From Nocardiopsis algeriensis (GTDB taxonomy: Bacteria; Actinomycetota; Actinomycetes; Streptosporangiales; Streptosporangiaceae): DNA of 64,000 nucleotides. The translations under genes were made by a program, and so were the position numbers. The notes under the pieces are model-generated. The model was not told where the DNA came from. It searched no databases and saw only the letters and a program-made list of their open reading frames with translations. Each line of letters opens with the position of its first letter. The stretch's first letter is position 1. The stretch is taken from contig NZ_JACHJO010000003.1 of NCBI RefSeq assembly GCF_014203695.1, positions 423,216 to 487,215 on the forward strand, in the 5' to 3' direction. This document shows positions 1 through 11,067 of the stretch, piece by piece.

Positions 1-1
1 G

Positions 2-952
2 TACTGCGACGTGCGCCCCGTCGGCGCCGTCACCGTCGGCCTGGCCGGCCGCCGGCTCTCCGAGATCGGGGCCATGGCCGACTCCGCCGCGCGCGTACGC
101 GTCTTCTCCGACGACGGCATCTGCGTCTCCGACGCCCTGCTCATGCGCCGCGCCCTGGAGTACGTCAAGGCCTTCGACGGTGTGATCGCCCAGCACGCCC
201 AGGAGCCCCGCCTCACCGAGGGCGCCCAGATGAACGAGGGATGCGTCTCCGACCGCCTCGGCCTGCCCGGCTGGCCCGCGGTCGCCGAGGAGGCGATCAT
301 CGCCCGCGACTGCCTGCTCGCCCAGCACGTCGGCTCGCGCCTGCACGTGTGCCACGTCTCGACCCGGGGCTCGGTCGACATCATCCGCTGGGCCAAGGCC
401 CGCGGCTGCGAGGTCACCGCCGAGGTCACCCCGCACCACCTGCTGCTCACCGACGACCTGGTCGAGTCCTACGACCCCGTCTACAAGGTCAACCCGCCGC
501 TGCGCACGGCCGATGACGTCCAGGCGCTGCGCGAGGGCCTGGCCGACGGCACCATCGACGTCGTCGCCACCGACCACGCCCCCCACCCCAAGGAGGCCAA
601 GGAGACCGAGTGGTCCACCGCCGCCATGGGGATGGTCGGACTGGAGACCGCGCTGGCCGTCGTGCAGAAGGCGATGGTCGACACCGGCCTGCTGACGTGG
701 GAGCAGGTGGCCGAGCGCATGTCCGCGACGCCCGCCCGCATCGGCCGCGTCACCGGGCACGGCCGCCCCCTGGCGGTCGGTGAACCCGCCAACGTCGTCC
801 TGTACGACCCCGCCGCGCCCGTCGGTGTCGACGGAGCGGCCATGGTCACCAAGAGCAGCAACACGCCCTTCGGGGGCATGACCCTGCCCGGCCGGGTGCG
901 CGCCACGTTCCTGCGCGGCGCCCCCACCGTCCTGGAGGGCAAGATCCAGTGA
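2..952 (+). CDS. pyrC: Dihydroorotase, 5' partial
   Basis: Dihydroorotase interconverts N-carbamoyl-aspartate and dihydroorotate, the third step of de novo pyrimidine synthesis in the cytosol. The reading frame is open from base 2, so the true start and the N-terminal metal-binding HxH motif lie upstream of the window. What remains shows the amidohydrolase barrel: [15 protein letters not shown] near the middle, then the catalytic-site segment [11 protein letters not shown], and a C-terminal composite domain ending in [14 protein letters not shown]. It is followed by carA: the pyrC stop lies 50 bases before the preferred carA GTG, although an alternative carA GTG overlaps the pyrC stop. This fits one pyr operon. 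Identification is secure; only the length is unknown. Confidence 0.95.
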   Translation, partial: YCDVRPVGAVTVGLAGRRLSEIGAMADSAARVRVFSDDGICVSDALLMRRALEYVKAFDGVIAQHAQEPRLTEGAQMNEGCVSDRLGLPGWPAVAEEAIIARDCLLAQHVGSRLHVCHVSTRGSVDIIRWAKARGCEVTAEVTPHHLLLTDDLVESYDPVYKVNPPLRTADDVQALREGLADGTIDVVATDHAPHPKEAKETEWSTAAMGMVGLETALAVVQKAMVDTGLLTWEQVAERMSATPARIGRVTGHGRPLAVGEPANVVLYDPAAPVGVDGAAMVTKSSNTPFGGMTLPGRVRATFLRGAPTVLEGKIQ

Positions 953-1002
953 ACACCGCAGCAAGCGCCCAGGCCGGTCCTGGTGCGGCAGAGGGGGGAA
1001 AC

Positions 1003-2145
1003 GTGTCAGAGGCAACCGGCGGTCCGGCGATCCTGGTTCTCGAGGACGGCCGCGTCTTCCGCGGGCGCTCCTTCGGCGCCCCCGGCGAGACCTTCGGAGA
1101 GATCGTCTTCAACACCGGGATGACCGGTTACCAGGAGACCCTCACCGACCCCTCTTACCACCGCCAGATCGTGGTGATGACCGCCCCGCACGTCGGCAAC
1201 ACCGGTATCAACGACGACGACCCCGAGTCGGGCCGCATCTGGGTCGCCGGGTACGTCGTCCGCGAGCCCGCGCGCATCTCCTCCAACTGGCGTGCCGAGC
1301 GCACCCTCGACGAGGAGCTGCGCCGCCAGGGCGTGGTGGGCATCGCCCTGACCGGTACCCGCGCCCTCACCCGCCACCTGCGCGACAAGGGCGCCATGCG
1401 CGCCGCCGTCAGCACCGTCGAGACCGACCCCGAGCGGCTGCTGGCCCGCGTCCTGGAGCAGCCTCCCATGGCCGGCGCCGACCTGGCCGGCGAGGTCAGC
1501 ACCGACACGCCCTACGAGGTCCTGCCGCCCGAGGGAACGGAGGCCCGCTTCCACGTCGCCGCCGTCGACCTGGGCATCAAGGCCATGACCTCCCGGCGGC
1601 TGTCCGAACGCGGCTGCCGGGTCACCGTGCTGCCCTCCGACGCCACCGCCGAGGACATCCTCGCCCTCGACCCGGACGGCGTCTTCTTCAGCAACGGCCC
1701 CGGCGACCCCGCCGCCGCGGACGTCCCCGTCGCCGCTGTGCGCGGCGTCCTCGACGCGGGCAAGCCGCTCTTCGGCATCTGCTTCGGCAACCAGCTCCTG
1801 GGCCGCGCGCTCGGCCTGGGCACCTACAAGCTGCCCTTCGGCCACCGCGGCGTCAACCAGCCGGTGATCGACACCCGCAGCCGAAAGGTCGCCATCACCA
1901 GCCAGAACCACGGCTTCGCCGTCGACGCCCCGCTCGACGGCCCCTTCGACACCCCCTACGGCCGGGCCGAGGTCAGCCACATCGGCCTCAACGACCAGGT
2001 CGTCGAGGGCCTGCGGCTGCTGGACCGCCCCGTGTTCAGCGTCCAGTTCCACCCGGAGGCCGCCGCGGGCCCCCATGACGCCGCCGAGCTCTTCGACGAG
2101 TTCATCGACCTGATGTCCGCCCAGCCCGCTCCGGCTGCCGAGTAG
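1003..2145 (+). CDS. carA: Carbamoyl-phosphate synthase, small (glutaminase) subunit
   Basis: CarA hydrolyses glutamine and channels ammonia to CarB to make carbamoyl phosphate for both pyrimidine and arginine synthesis. The N-terminal domain carries [12 protein letters not shown] and [17 protein letters not shown]. The class I amidotransferase domain follows, with the nucleophile in [10 protein letters not shown] and the His/Glu pair in VQFHPEAA. The frame can start at GTG 949 overlapping pyrC, but GTG 1003 has a GAGGGGGG ribosome site just upstream and gives 380 residues, the usual family length, so I prefer it. carB follows after 17 bases. The argF gene in this window uses the same product. 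Confidence 0.96.
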   Translation: MSEATGGPAILVLEDGRVFRGRSFGAPGETFGEIVFNTGMTGYQETLTDPSYHRQIVVMTAPHVGNTGINDDDPESGRIWVAGYVVREPARISSNWRAERTLDEELRRQGVVGIALTGTRALTRHLRDKGAMRAAVSTVETDPERLLARVLEQPPMAGADLAGEVSTDTPYEVLPPEGTEARFHVAAVDLGIKAMTSRRLSERGCRVTVLPSDATAEDILALDPDGVFFSNGPGDPAAADVPVAAVRGVLDAGKPLFGICFGNQLLGRALGLGTYKLPFGHRGVNQPVIDTRSRKVAITSQNHGFAVDAPLDGPFDTPYGRAEVSHIGLNDQVVEGLRLLDRPVFSVQFHPEAAAGPHDAAELFDEFIDLMSAQPAPAAE

Positions 2146-2162
2146 TCAAAGGAACAAAGAGC

Positions 2163-5465
<3,303 letters not shown>

Positions 5466-5662
5466 CCGGGGGCGCCTCCAGGGGCGTCCGGGCCCTGTTC
5501 TTCGGATCGTCTCGGGCTGCACGGCCGCCAGGCGCCCCCTTGCCGCGTCGGAGAGCTTGCCGAGCCACCAGGCTGAGCTGCGCTCCCCGCCTCCCAAGGG
5601 AACACCTGGTCGGCCGTTCGCCGGAGGATCGGCTCCGCCGATACGGCGAGAGCATCCAAAAA

Positions 5663-5680
5663 AACAGGGCCTAGTCTGTA
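5663..5680 (+). promoter_or_regulatory. Candidate promoter motif upstream of pyrK
   Basis: The 18 bases AACAGGGCCTAGTCTGTA include TAGTCT, a typical actinomycete -10 hexamer. The same 18-mer recurs with only two differences upstream of tyrS (62234-62251), also in an intergenic region. I see no good -35 box. The motif lies immediately before the hairpin at 5681-5726. It suggests pyrK-pyrD can be transcribed separately from carAB. Apart from this motif and the hairpin, the 335-base carB-pyrK gap holds no gene I can support. Confidence 0.4.
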
Positions 5681-5726
5681 GGGGCCGGGTCCTGCACGCC
5701 GCTCGCGGCGGGCAGGACCCGGCCCC
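5681..5726 (+). other. Long perfect hairpin in the carB-pyrK gap
   Basis: A 15-bp perfect inverted repeat (5681-5695 with 5712-5726) encloses a second 5-bp stem (5697-5701 with 5706-5710) closed by CTCG. There is no T-run after it, so it is not a classical intrinsic terminator. It could be a U-less terminator for carB, or a structured leader if transcription starts at the TAGTCT just upstream. The sequence cannot decide between these. Confidence 0.55.
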
Positions 5727-5800
5727 CGCACGGCGCGGGCCCCGCAGCACACCTCGCGGTGCCCGCCGGCCCAGAGCGCGAGAGAGGCTTTCCCGAGACG

Positions 5801-6700
5801 ATGAGCGACAACGGACCGGTGCAGGTCAGATGCCCCGTGCTGAACGTGCGCAGGGTGGATGCCTACTACGCCATCACCGTGGTCGCGCCCGGGATAGCCG
5901 AGCGCTTCCGGTCGGGCCAGTTCGTCTCCGTGGCGGTGGGCGGCGACCACTCCAGCACCCTGCTGCGGCGCCCGTTCGCCGTTCACGACGTCAAACCCGA
6001 CTACGGGGGCACCGTCGAGTTCCTCTTCTCCGTGCGGGGGACGGGGACGGCATGGCTGGCCGAGCGAAGATCGCGGGACCTGCTGGACGTGGTCGGCCCC
6101 CTGGGCCGCCCCTTCCCGCTGCCCCGTGACCCGGTCAACTGCGTGCTGGTGGGGGGCGGCTCCGGCAGCGCCCCGCTGTTCCCGCTCGCCCAGTCGCTGC
6201 GCCGGCGCGGCTGCCGTGTGGACTTCGTTCTGGGCGGTGCCTCCGCCGACCGGGTCTTCAGCGCCATCACCGCCCGCCGCATCGCCGAGACGGCGGTCTT
6301 CACCACCGACGACGGCTCCTTCGGCACCCGCGGCCGGGTCACGGACGTCCTGGGCCGGGTCATCGAGGAGTGCCGCTCCGACGCGGTCTACGCCTGCGGG
6401 CCCATGCCGATGCTGAGGGCGGTCACCGCCGTCGCGGCAGGACACGGCGTCCCCGTCCAGGTCTCGGTCGAGGAGACCATGGCCTGCGGCACGGGGATCT
6501 GCATGACCTGCGTGGTCCCGGTCGTGGGGGAGGACGGCGTCACCCGCATGGTGCGCTCCTGCGTCGACGGTCCGGTGTTCCGGGGGGAGCAGGTCCGCTT
6601 CGACGACGTGGGCACGATTCCCTTCGACGCGCTGGGTGCCCCCGGATGGAAGGGATCGAGCGCGGCCCGCGCCACCGAATCCACCCGAGACATCGCCTGA
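5801..6700 (+). CDS. pyrK: Dihydroorotate dehydrogenase electron-transfer subunit
   Basis: PyrK carries FAD and a 2Fe-2S cluster and passes electrons from PyrD to NAD+. The N-terminal ferredoxin-reductase-like domain has the flavin-binding stretch LLRRPFAVHD. The NAD-binding domain has VGGGSGSAPLFPLAQSL, and AVYACGPMPMLRAV follows. The C-terminal cluster motif is C-x4-C-x2-C in MACGTGICMTC, with the fourth Cys in VRSC. ATG 5801 is chosen because AGAGAGG lies 13 bases upstream and it gives 299 residues; the frame could open further upstream at 5759. pyrD begins 43 bases downstream, so the pair makes a class 1B enzyme. Confidence 0.93.
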   Translation: MSDNGPVQVRCPVLNVRRVDAYYAITVVAPGIAERFRSGQFVSVAVGGDHSSTLLRRPFAVHDVKPDYGGTVEFLFSVRGTGTAWLAERRSRDLLDVVGPLGRPFPLPRDPVNCVLVGGGSGSAPLFPLAQSLRRRGCRVDFVLGGASADRVFSAITARRIAETAVFTTDDGSFGTRGRVTDVLGRVIEECRSDAVYACGPMPMLRAVTAVAAGHGVPVQVSVEETMACGTGICMTCVVPVVGEDGVTRMVRSCVDGPVFRGEQVRFDDVGTIPFDALGAPGWKGSSAARATESTRDIA

Positions 6701-6743
6701 CCGGCGCGGGCCGGTCCCGCGCTCGACCACCGGAGAGGACACG

Positions 6744-7679
6744 TTGAACGCAGACCTCCGAGTCCGCCTGGGCGCCCTGGAACTGCCCAACCCGGTGGTG
6801 ACCGCCGCCGGGTGCGCCGGAACCGGCCGCGAACTCGCCCACTTCTTCGACATCGCCTCCATCGGCGCCGTCACCACCAAGTCGGTGATGCTGGAGCCGC
6901 ACGCGGGACGGCCGTCGCCGCGCATGGCCGAGACGCCCAGCGGGATGCTGAGCACGACGGGCATGCAGGGGCCGGGCGTGGACGTGTTCCTGCAGAGGGA
7001 CCTGCCGTGGCTGCTGTCGCGCGGGGGCAGGGCCATCGTGTCCGTGGCCGGTTCGAGCCTGGGGGAGTTCGGCGAACTGGCCCGCAGGGTCTCGGGCACC
7101 GCGGGGGTGGACGCGATCGAGGTCAACCTGTCGTGCCCCGACCCCGAGACCCCCTCCGGGCGCCGCTTCGCCGACGACCCCGCCCGGGCGGCGGCCGTGG
7201 TGCGGACGGTGCGCTCGCACGCCCGCTCGGAGGTGCCGGTCCTGGCCAAGCTGGCCGCGGACGTCCCCGACGTGGTGGAGCTGGCCGAGGCGTGCGCGGA
7301 GGCGCGGGCCGACGGACTGTCGATGATCAACACGGTCCGGGGCATGGCGGTGGACACGCGGACCCTGCGTCCGGCCGTGGCCGGCGGCATGGGCGGGCTC
7401 TCGGGCCCGGCGATCCGTCCGCTTGCGGTGGGGTGCGTGTACCGGGTGCACGAGGCCATGCCGGACATGCCGATCATCGGGATGGGCGGTGTGCGTACCG
7501 GGGCCGACGTGGTGGAGTTCATGGCGGCCGGGGCGAGCGCGGTGGCGGTCGGCACGGTCAACTTCTCCGACCCTTCCGCGTGCGCGCGGGTGCTCCGGGA
7601 GTTCACCGAGTCGCTGGAGGCCCGGGGAGTGTCCAAGGCGTCCGAACTGGTGGGTGCCGCCCACCGGCAAGGAACGTGA
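6744..7679 (+). CDS. pyrD: Dihydroorotate dehydrogenase, class 1B catalytic subunit
   Basis: PyrD oxidises dihydroorotate to orotate, the fourth step of UMP synthesis. Its FMN barrel is 311 residues. The active-site base is a cysteine, seen in EVNLSCPDPE, which is the mark of class 1 enzymes, and pairing with pyrK points to the NAD-linked 1B type. A glycine-rich phosphate-binding segment IIGMGGVRTGADVVEFMAAG lies near the C-terminus. The start is TTG 6744, preceded at good distance by GGAGAGGA. No other in-frame start in the preceding 108 bases has such a site. Many actinomycetes such as Streptomyces use a quinone-linked class 2 enzyme instead, so this pair is a useful lineage marker. Confidence 0.93.
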   Translation: MNADLRVRLGALELPNPVVTAAGCAGTGRELAHFFDIASIGAVTTKSVMLEPHAGRPSPRMAETPSGMLSTTGMQGPGVDVFLQRDLPWLLSRGGRAIVSVAGSSLGEFGELARRVSGTAGVDAIEVNLSCPDPETPSGRRFADDPARAAAVVRTVRSHARSEVPVLAKLAADVPDVVELAEACAEARADGLSMINTVRGMAVDTRTLRPAVAGGMGGLSGPAIRPLAVGCVYRVHEAMPDMPIIGMGGVRTGADVVEFMAAGASAVAVGTVNFSDPSACARVLREFTESLEARGVSKASELVGAAHRQGT

Positions 7680-7987
7680 CAGTCCGGACACACGGGGCGC
7701 AAGCGCTCGGAACGCGCTGAACGGCGCCGAGATGGCCCTGTGCGGCCGAACACCTGTGCCCGGGAGGGGCGGAAGGGGCGGACCGGGGCCGATGCGCCTG
7801 CGGCCGCCTGAGTAGCGTTACAGGGAAGTGACACGGGTGGGGCGCATGAACCGCTCCGGCCGGGGAATCGCACATCTGGTGGTGTGCACACGAAGATGAA
7901 CGTGCATTCGTGATCGCGTCGGCAAGAACGCGGGGACGGGTGCGGCACCGGCCGGAACCGGTGGCACACGATGGGAGAGACACCGAC
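7680..7987 (+). other. pyrD-pyrF intergenic region
   Basis: A 308-base gap without a gene I can support. A possible -10 (TAGCGT, 7813-7818) lies in it without a clear -35. The GGGAGAGA ribosome site of pyrF is at 7973-7980. pyrF may therefore have its own promoter. I see no strong hairpin. Confidence 0.35.
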
Positions 7988-8704
7988 ATGACCGCGCACT
8001 CCGCGCCCATCGCAGTGGCGATCGACGCGAGGGAGATCGAGACCGCGGCGGCCTGGGCCACGGCGGTCGCGCCACACGTCAGCACGGTCAAGGTGGGGCT
8101 GGAACTCTACCTGCGCCACGGGCCCGAGGTGATCGCCGCCGTGCGCGGCGCCAACCGGGTCGGTGTCTTCCTCGACCTGAAGCTGCACGACATCCCGGCC
8201 ACGGTCGCGGGGGCGGCGCGCAGCGTCGCGGGGCTCCGGCCCTCGATCCTGACCGTGCACGCGACCGGAGGGGCCGACATGGTGCGGGCTGCGGCCGAGG
8301 CCGCCCCGGACACGAAGATCGCCGCCGTGACGGTGCTCACCTCGATGGACGAGAAGGATCTGGAGCAGGTGGGGCTGCTCGGGCCGGCCCGGGACGCGGT
8401 ACGGCGCCTGGCTGTCATGGCGGTCGGAGCCGGGGCGCGCGCCCTGGTCTGCTCGCCGCAGGAGGTGGCCCTGGTGAGGGCCGAGGTGGGCCCGGACGTC
8501 ACCCTCATCACGCCGGGCGTGCGTCCGGCGGGGGCGGACCTGGGCGACCAGTCGCGAGTGGCGACCCCCGAGGAGGCGATCGAGGCGGGCGCGGACCTCC
8601 TGGTCATCGGCCGCCCCATCACCCGGGCCCCGGACCCCGGTGCCGCGGCGGCCTCCATTGCGGCGGCGGTCCGGCGCGCGGCGAGCTCGTCCCAGGGAGC
8701 CTAG
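7988..8704 (+). CDS. pyrF: Orotidine 5'-phosphate decarboxylase
   Basis: PyrF decarboxylates OMP to UMP, the last step of the pathway. The catalytic Asp-x-Lys-x-x-Asp signature is visible in [14 protein letters not shown] (about residues 60-73). The phosphate-binding end of the barrel is [13 protein letters not shown] followed by [19 protein letters not shown] 7988 follows GGGAGAGA and gives 238 residues; the frame is open further upstream but without another ribosome site. It belongs to the short (PyrF1-like) group rather than the ~280-residue actinobacterial type 2 form. It closes the pyrimidine cluster and is followed by a 404-base regulatory region before the IHF gene. Confidence 0.93.
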   Translation: MTAHSAPIAVAIDAREIETAAAWATAVAPHVSTVKVGLELYLRHGPEVIAAVRGANRVGVFLDLKLHDIPATVAGAARSVAGLRPSILTVHATGGADMVRAAAEAAPDTKIAAVTVLTSMDEKDLEQVGLLGPARDAVRRLAVMAVGAGARALVCSPQEVALVRAEVGPDVTLITPGVRPAGADLGDQSRVATPEEAIEAGADLLVIGRPITRAPDPGAAAASIAAAVRRAASSSQGA

Positions 8705-8874
8705 GGGCGCGGAAACGGCACCCGGGAGTCCCCCCTTCGGAGGTCGGAGCGCCCTGTCGGGCAGGGGAACGGCGGAGGTGGCGCTCGAAGTGTCGAACGA
8801 ACACCAAGGTTCACAGTTTCAGGCGCAAGGACGGGGCCGAAGGGGATGACCGAAATGGCGAACGAGCGCCCAGA

Positions 8875-8888
8875 GTGACCTGAGTCAC
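8875..8888 (+). promoter_or_regulatory. Crp-like palindrome upstream of the IHF gene
   Basis: GTGACCTGAGTCAC is a perfect GTGA-N6-TCAC inverted repeat, the core of the actinobacterial Crp/GlxR (cAMP receptor protein) operator. A further GTGACC half-site lies at 8895-8900. It is about 110 bases upstream of the candidate promoter and 220 bases upstream of the GTG of the IHF gene. The family consensus is established; binding here is an inference. Confidence 0.45.
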
Positions 8889-8931
8889 CCCTCTGTGACC
8901 TCTGCTGGTGGCAAAGGTCGTCCGTCGGTCA

Positions 8932-8951
8932 ATCGGGACTAAAGTCCTGAC
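8932..8951 (+). promoter_or_regulatory. DosR/DevR-like box upstream of the IHF gene
   Basis: ATCGGGACTAAAGTCCTGAC matches the mycobacterial DosR (DevR) consensus TTSGGGACTWWAGTCCCSAA at 17 of 20 positions, including the whole core GGGACTnnAGTCC. It lies in the 404-base gap between pyrF and the IHF gene, about 45 bases upstream of a candidate -35 (TTGACG). DosR-type regulators also exist in streptomycetes and relatives. The match is direct; the regulator's identity is an inference. Confidence 0.5.
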
Positions 8952-8995
8952 TTTTCCTTCTGTGCGTAATCGAGTCATTGCTACGAGTAGTTGGT

Positions 8996-9077
8996 TTGAC
9001 GAAATAGCCCCTGAAAGGGCACTTTACGTTGCCTAAGGAGGGTCGGACCTACTAACTTGCGCAGGCGTCCGCCCTCC
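8996..9077 (+). promoter_or_regulatory. Candidate promoter and leader hairpin of the IHF gene
   Basis: TTGACG (8996-9001) is followed after 18 bases by CACTTT (9020-9025), a weak but possible sigma-70-type pair in an unusually AT-rich patch. Downstream, GGAGGG (9037-9042) and GGAC (9045-9048) can pair with GTCC (9067-9070) and CCCTCC (9072-9077), giving a leader hairpin about 30 bases before the start codon. The remainder of the 8705-9108 gap shows only the two operator-like sites listed separately. Confidence 0.35.
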
Positions 9078-9108
9078 ACAAACGAGTAGAAAACCGAGGT
9101 GACCCGGC

Positions 9109-9432
9109 GTGGCCCTTCCTCCCCTCACACCCGAGCAGCGCAGCGCGGCTCTCGAGAAGGCCGCCAAGGCCAGAAAAGAACGCGCTGAGGTCAAGAACAA
9201 GCTGAAGAACGGCGGTATCTCGCTGTCCCAGGTGCTCGCCGACGGCCTCGAGGACGACGTCATCGGGAAGATGAGGGTCTCGGCTCTGCTCGAGTCCCTC
9301 CCCGGTGTCGGCAAGGTCCGTGCGAAGCAGATCATGGAGCGGCTCAACATCGCCGAGTCGCGCCGTGTCCGCGGCCTGGGCACGAACCAGCGCGCCGCCC
9401 TCGAGGCCGAGTTCGGCGACCTCGCCAAGTAG
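9109..9432 (+). CDS. mihF: Actinobacterial integration host factor (sIHF/mIHF family)
   Basis: A 107-residue nucleoid-associated protein of the type called mIHF in mycobacteria and sIHF in Streptomyces. It bends DNA and affects replication, recombination and gene expression; it is unrelated in sequence to enterobacterial IHF. The protein has a basic N-terminal helix (KAAKARKERAEVKNKLK), then a helix-two-turn-helix segment with LPGVGKVRAKQIMERLNI, the usual DNA-contact region. GTG 9109 is preceded by GAGGTGA six bases away. The pyrF-ihf-gmk-rpoZ order is conserved in actinobacteria. The long upstream region with Crp-like and DosR-like sites suggests physiological control. Confidence 0.93.
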   Translation: MALPPLTPEQRSAALEKAAKARKERAEVKNKLKNGGISLSQVLADGLEDDVIGKMRVSALLESLPGVGKVRAKQIMERLNIAESRRVRGLGTNQRAALEAEFGDLAK

Positions 9433-9588
9433 TACCCCCGGTGCGGGCTCCGCCGCTTCCCCCACAGTCGCGGCGGGCGCCCGCGCCCCGGCGGCCTCCC
9501 CCGGTCGCGGTGTGCGGTGAGCCCCGGGTCCGGCTGCGTGCCGGGCCCGAGGACGATCAGGCCGCGGTGTGCGGCCGGTTCCGAGTCC

Positions 9589-9915
9589 GGGAGCGCACCG
9601 GCATCCTGAGGGCCGCCGGGTGGTGGTGTGCGGCTGTTCGTGCGGCCGGGAGCGCATTGCCGCCCTGAGGACCATCGGGTGGTGTGGTGCGCGGATGTTC
9701 CTACGGCTGTTCGTGCGGCTAAGGAGCGCACCGGCATCCTGAGGACCGTCGGGTGGTGGTGCGTGGCCGGTCCTGCGGCCGGGAGCGCACTGCTGCCCTG
9801 AGGACCATCGGGTGGTGGTGCGCGGCTGTTCGTGCGGCTGGGGAGCGCACTGCTGCCCTGAGGACCATCGGGTGGTGGTGCGCGGCTGTTCGTTCGGCCG
9901 GGAGCGCACTGCTAC
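9589..9915 (+). repeat. Degenerate ~60-bp tandem repeat with conserved hairpin
   Basis: Units begin at 9589, 9648, 9722, 9781, 9841 and 9900 (the last partial), each opening with (G/A)GGAGCGCA. Lengths are 59, 74 (two short insertions), 59, 60 and 59. Weaker, decayed copies seem to extend upstream to about 9490. In each complete unit GCGCAC (unit positions 5-10) can pair with GTGCGC (38-43), and ACCA (24-27) with TGGT (33-36). All six stem substitutions I can find among units give G-U pairs in plus-strand RNA. The array ends 157 bases before gmk. There is no spacer structure, so this is not CRISPR. The rest of the 9433-10071 gap shows no gene. Confidence 0.85.
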
Positions 9916-9922
9916 CCGATGG

Positions 9923-9928
9923 TATAAA
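9923..9928 (+). promoter_or_regulatory. Possible -10 element upstream of gmk
   Basis: TATAAA stands out in an otherwise very GC-rich region at the downstream end of the tandem repeat, 144 bases before the gmk ATG. No convincing -35 hexamer lies 16-19 bases upstream. If it is used, the repeat itself would lie upstream of the transcript; if not, the repeat would be in a long gmk leader. Confidence 0.3.
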
Positions 9929-10071
9929 TGAAGCTTCCCGCGTCCTACCAGCGACGCCCCGCACATCACGCCGCCCGTACACCGACGGCGCCGGCCCGGG
10001 CCGGAGAAGCCCGAGGCCCACCTCCCCAGGCGCCCCGTGGCGGGCAAGGCCCGAAGGAAGCCTGGAACCAC

Positions 10072-10659
10072 ATGTCTGAGCCCGGAACCGAGCCTGCCCC
10101 GGCCGCCAAGCGGTTGATCGTCCTCTCCGGACCCTCGGGTGTGGGGAAGAGCACGGTCGTCGCCGAACTGCGCCGGGCCTATCCCGACGTGTGGCTCTCG
10201 GTGTCGGCGACCACCCGCGCACCGCGCCCCGGGGAGCAGGACGGCGTCCAGTACCACTTCGTCGACGACGAGGAGTTCGACCGCCTCGTGGCGGAGGACG
10301 AGCTCCTGGAGTGGGCCCGGTTCGCGGGCAATCGCTACGGCACCCCCCGCCGTCCCGTGGAGGAGCGCCTGGCGGCCGGACTCCCCGTCCTGCTGGAGAT
10401 CGAGCTCCAGGGCGCGCGCCAGGTCCGCGAGACCATGCCCGAGGCCCTGCAGGTCTTCCTCGCCCCGCCCTCGTGGGACGAACTGGTGCGCCGCCTCACC
10501 GGTCGCGGCACCGAGTCCGAGGAGGTCATCCGGCGCCGACTGGAGGCGGCCCGCGTCGAGCTCGCCGCGGAGAAGGAGTTCGACACCACTCTCGTCAACA
10601 CGTCCGTGCGGGAAGTGTGCGCCGAGCTGCTAGCGTTGATCACCGCGCCCGCGGTGTGA
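10072..10659 (+). CDS. gmk: Guanylate kinase
   Basis: Phosphorylates GMP to GDP with ATP in the cytosol. The P-loop is [10 protein letters not shown] near residue 19, followed by the GMP-binding segment [34 protein letters not shown] and [10 protein letters not shown] are further family signatures. ATG 10072, with GAAGGAAG upstream, gives 195 residues, the usual size; the frame runs open back to 9928 but that stretch overlaps the end of the repeat array and has no family similarity. rpoZ follows after 116 bases, the normal actinobacterial order. Confidence 0.95.
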   Translation: MSEPGTEPAPAAKRLIVLSGPSGVGKSTVVAELRRAYPDVWLSVSATTRAPRPGEQDGVQYHFVDDEEFDRLVAEDELLEWARFAGNRYGTPRRPVEERLAAGLPVLLEIELQGARQVRETMPEALQVFLAPPSWDELVRRLTGRGTESEEVIRRRLEAARVELAAEKEFDTTLVNTSVREVCAELLALITAPAV

Positions 10660-10775
10660 TATCGCCGCCTGGCGGCGCCGCACGGGACGCGCGAGCAGTT
10701 TCTCCGAGTCCTGTGGCCTACCAACGCCGGCGGATCCCCGCCGGATCGTGAAGACCGTCCCTGGGGGTAATCCAA

Positions 10776-11042
10776 GTGGCTGGAACCGAGCCCGTCGCCG
10801 AAGGCATCACCAACCCGCCCATCGACGACCTGCTGGAGCTGGTGGACAGCAAGTACAGCCTGGTCACCATGGCCTCCAAGCGGGCCCGTCAGATCAACGC
10901 CTACTACGCCCAGCTCGGCGAGGGCCTGCTGGAGTACGTCGGCCCGCTGGTGGAGACCCAGGTCCAGGAGAAGTCCCTCTCCATCGCCCTGCGCGAGATC
11001 AAGTCGGGTCTGCTCACCGCCGAGCCCTACGAGGGCAGCTGA
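10776..11042 (+). CDS. rpoZ: RNA polymerase omega subunit
   Basis: Omega helps assembly and stability of RNA polymerase and binds the beta-prime subunit. The 88-residue protein has the conserved core [20 protein letters not shown] followed by [14 protein letters not shown], and the C-terminal [15 protein letters not shown] typical of actinobacteria. The GTG start at 10776 gives the standard length. It sits between gmk and coaBC, an order kept in most actinobacteria, and ends 25 bases before coaBC, so the two are probably co-transcribed. Confidence 0.95.
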   Translation: MAGTEPVAEGITNPPIDDLLELVDSKYSLVTMASKRARQINAYYAQLGEGLLEYVGPLVETQVQEKSLSIALREIKSGLLTAEPYEGS

Positions 11043-11067
11043 GAACACGCCTGGTAGAACTCCGAAC

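Noticed and set aside
9589..9915. CRISPR array
   Set aside because: Units are contiguous and similar along their whole length; there are no variable spacers and no cas genes.
9052..10257. 401-codon minus-strand frame with repeated His-Thr-Thr-Arg-Trp motifs
   Set aside because: The peptide repeat merely reflects the non-coding DNA tandem repeat; unit lengths of 59 and 74 bases would shift a real frame, and codon use is atypical.
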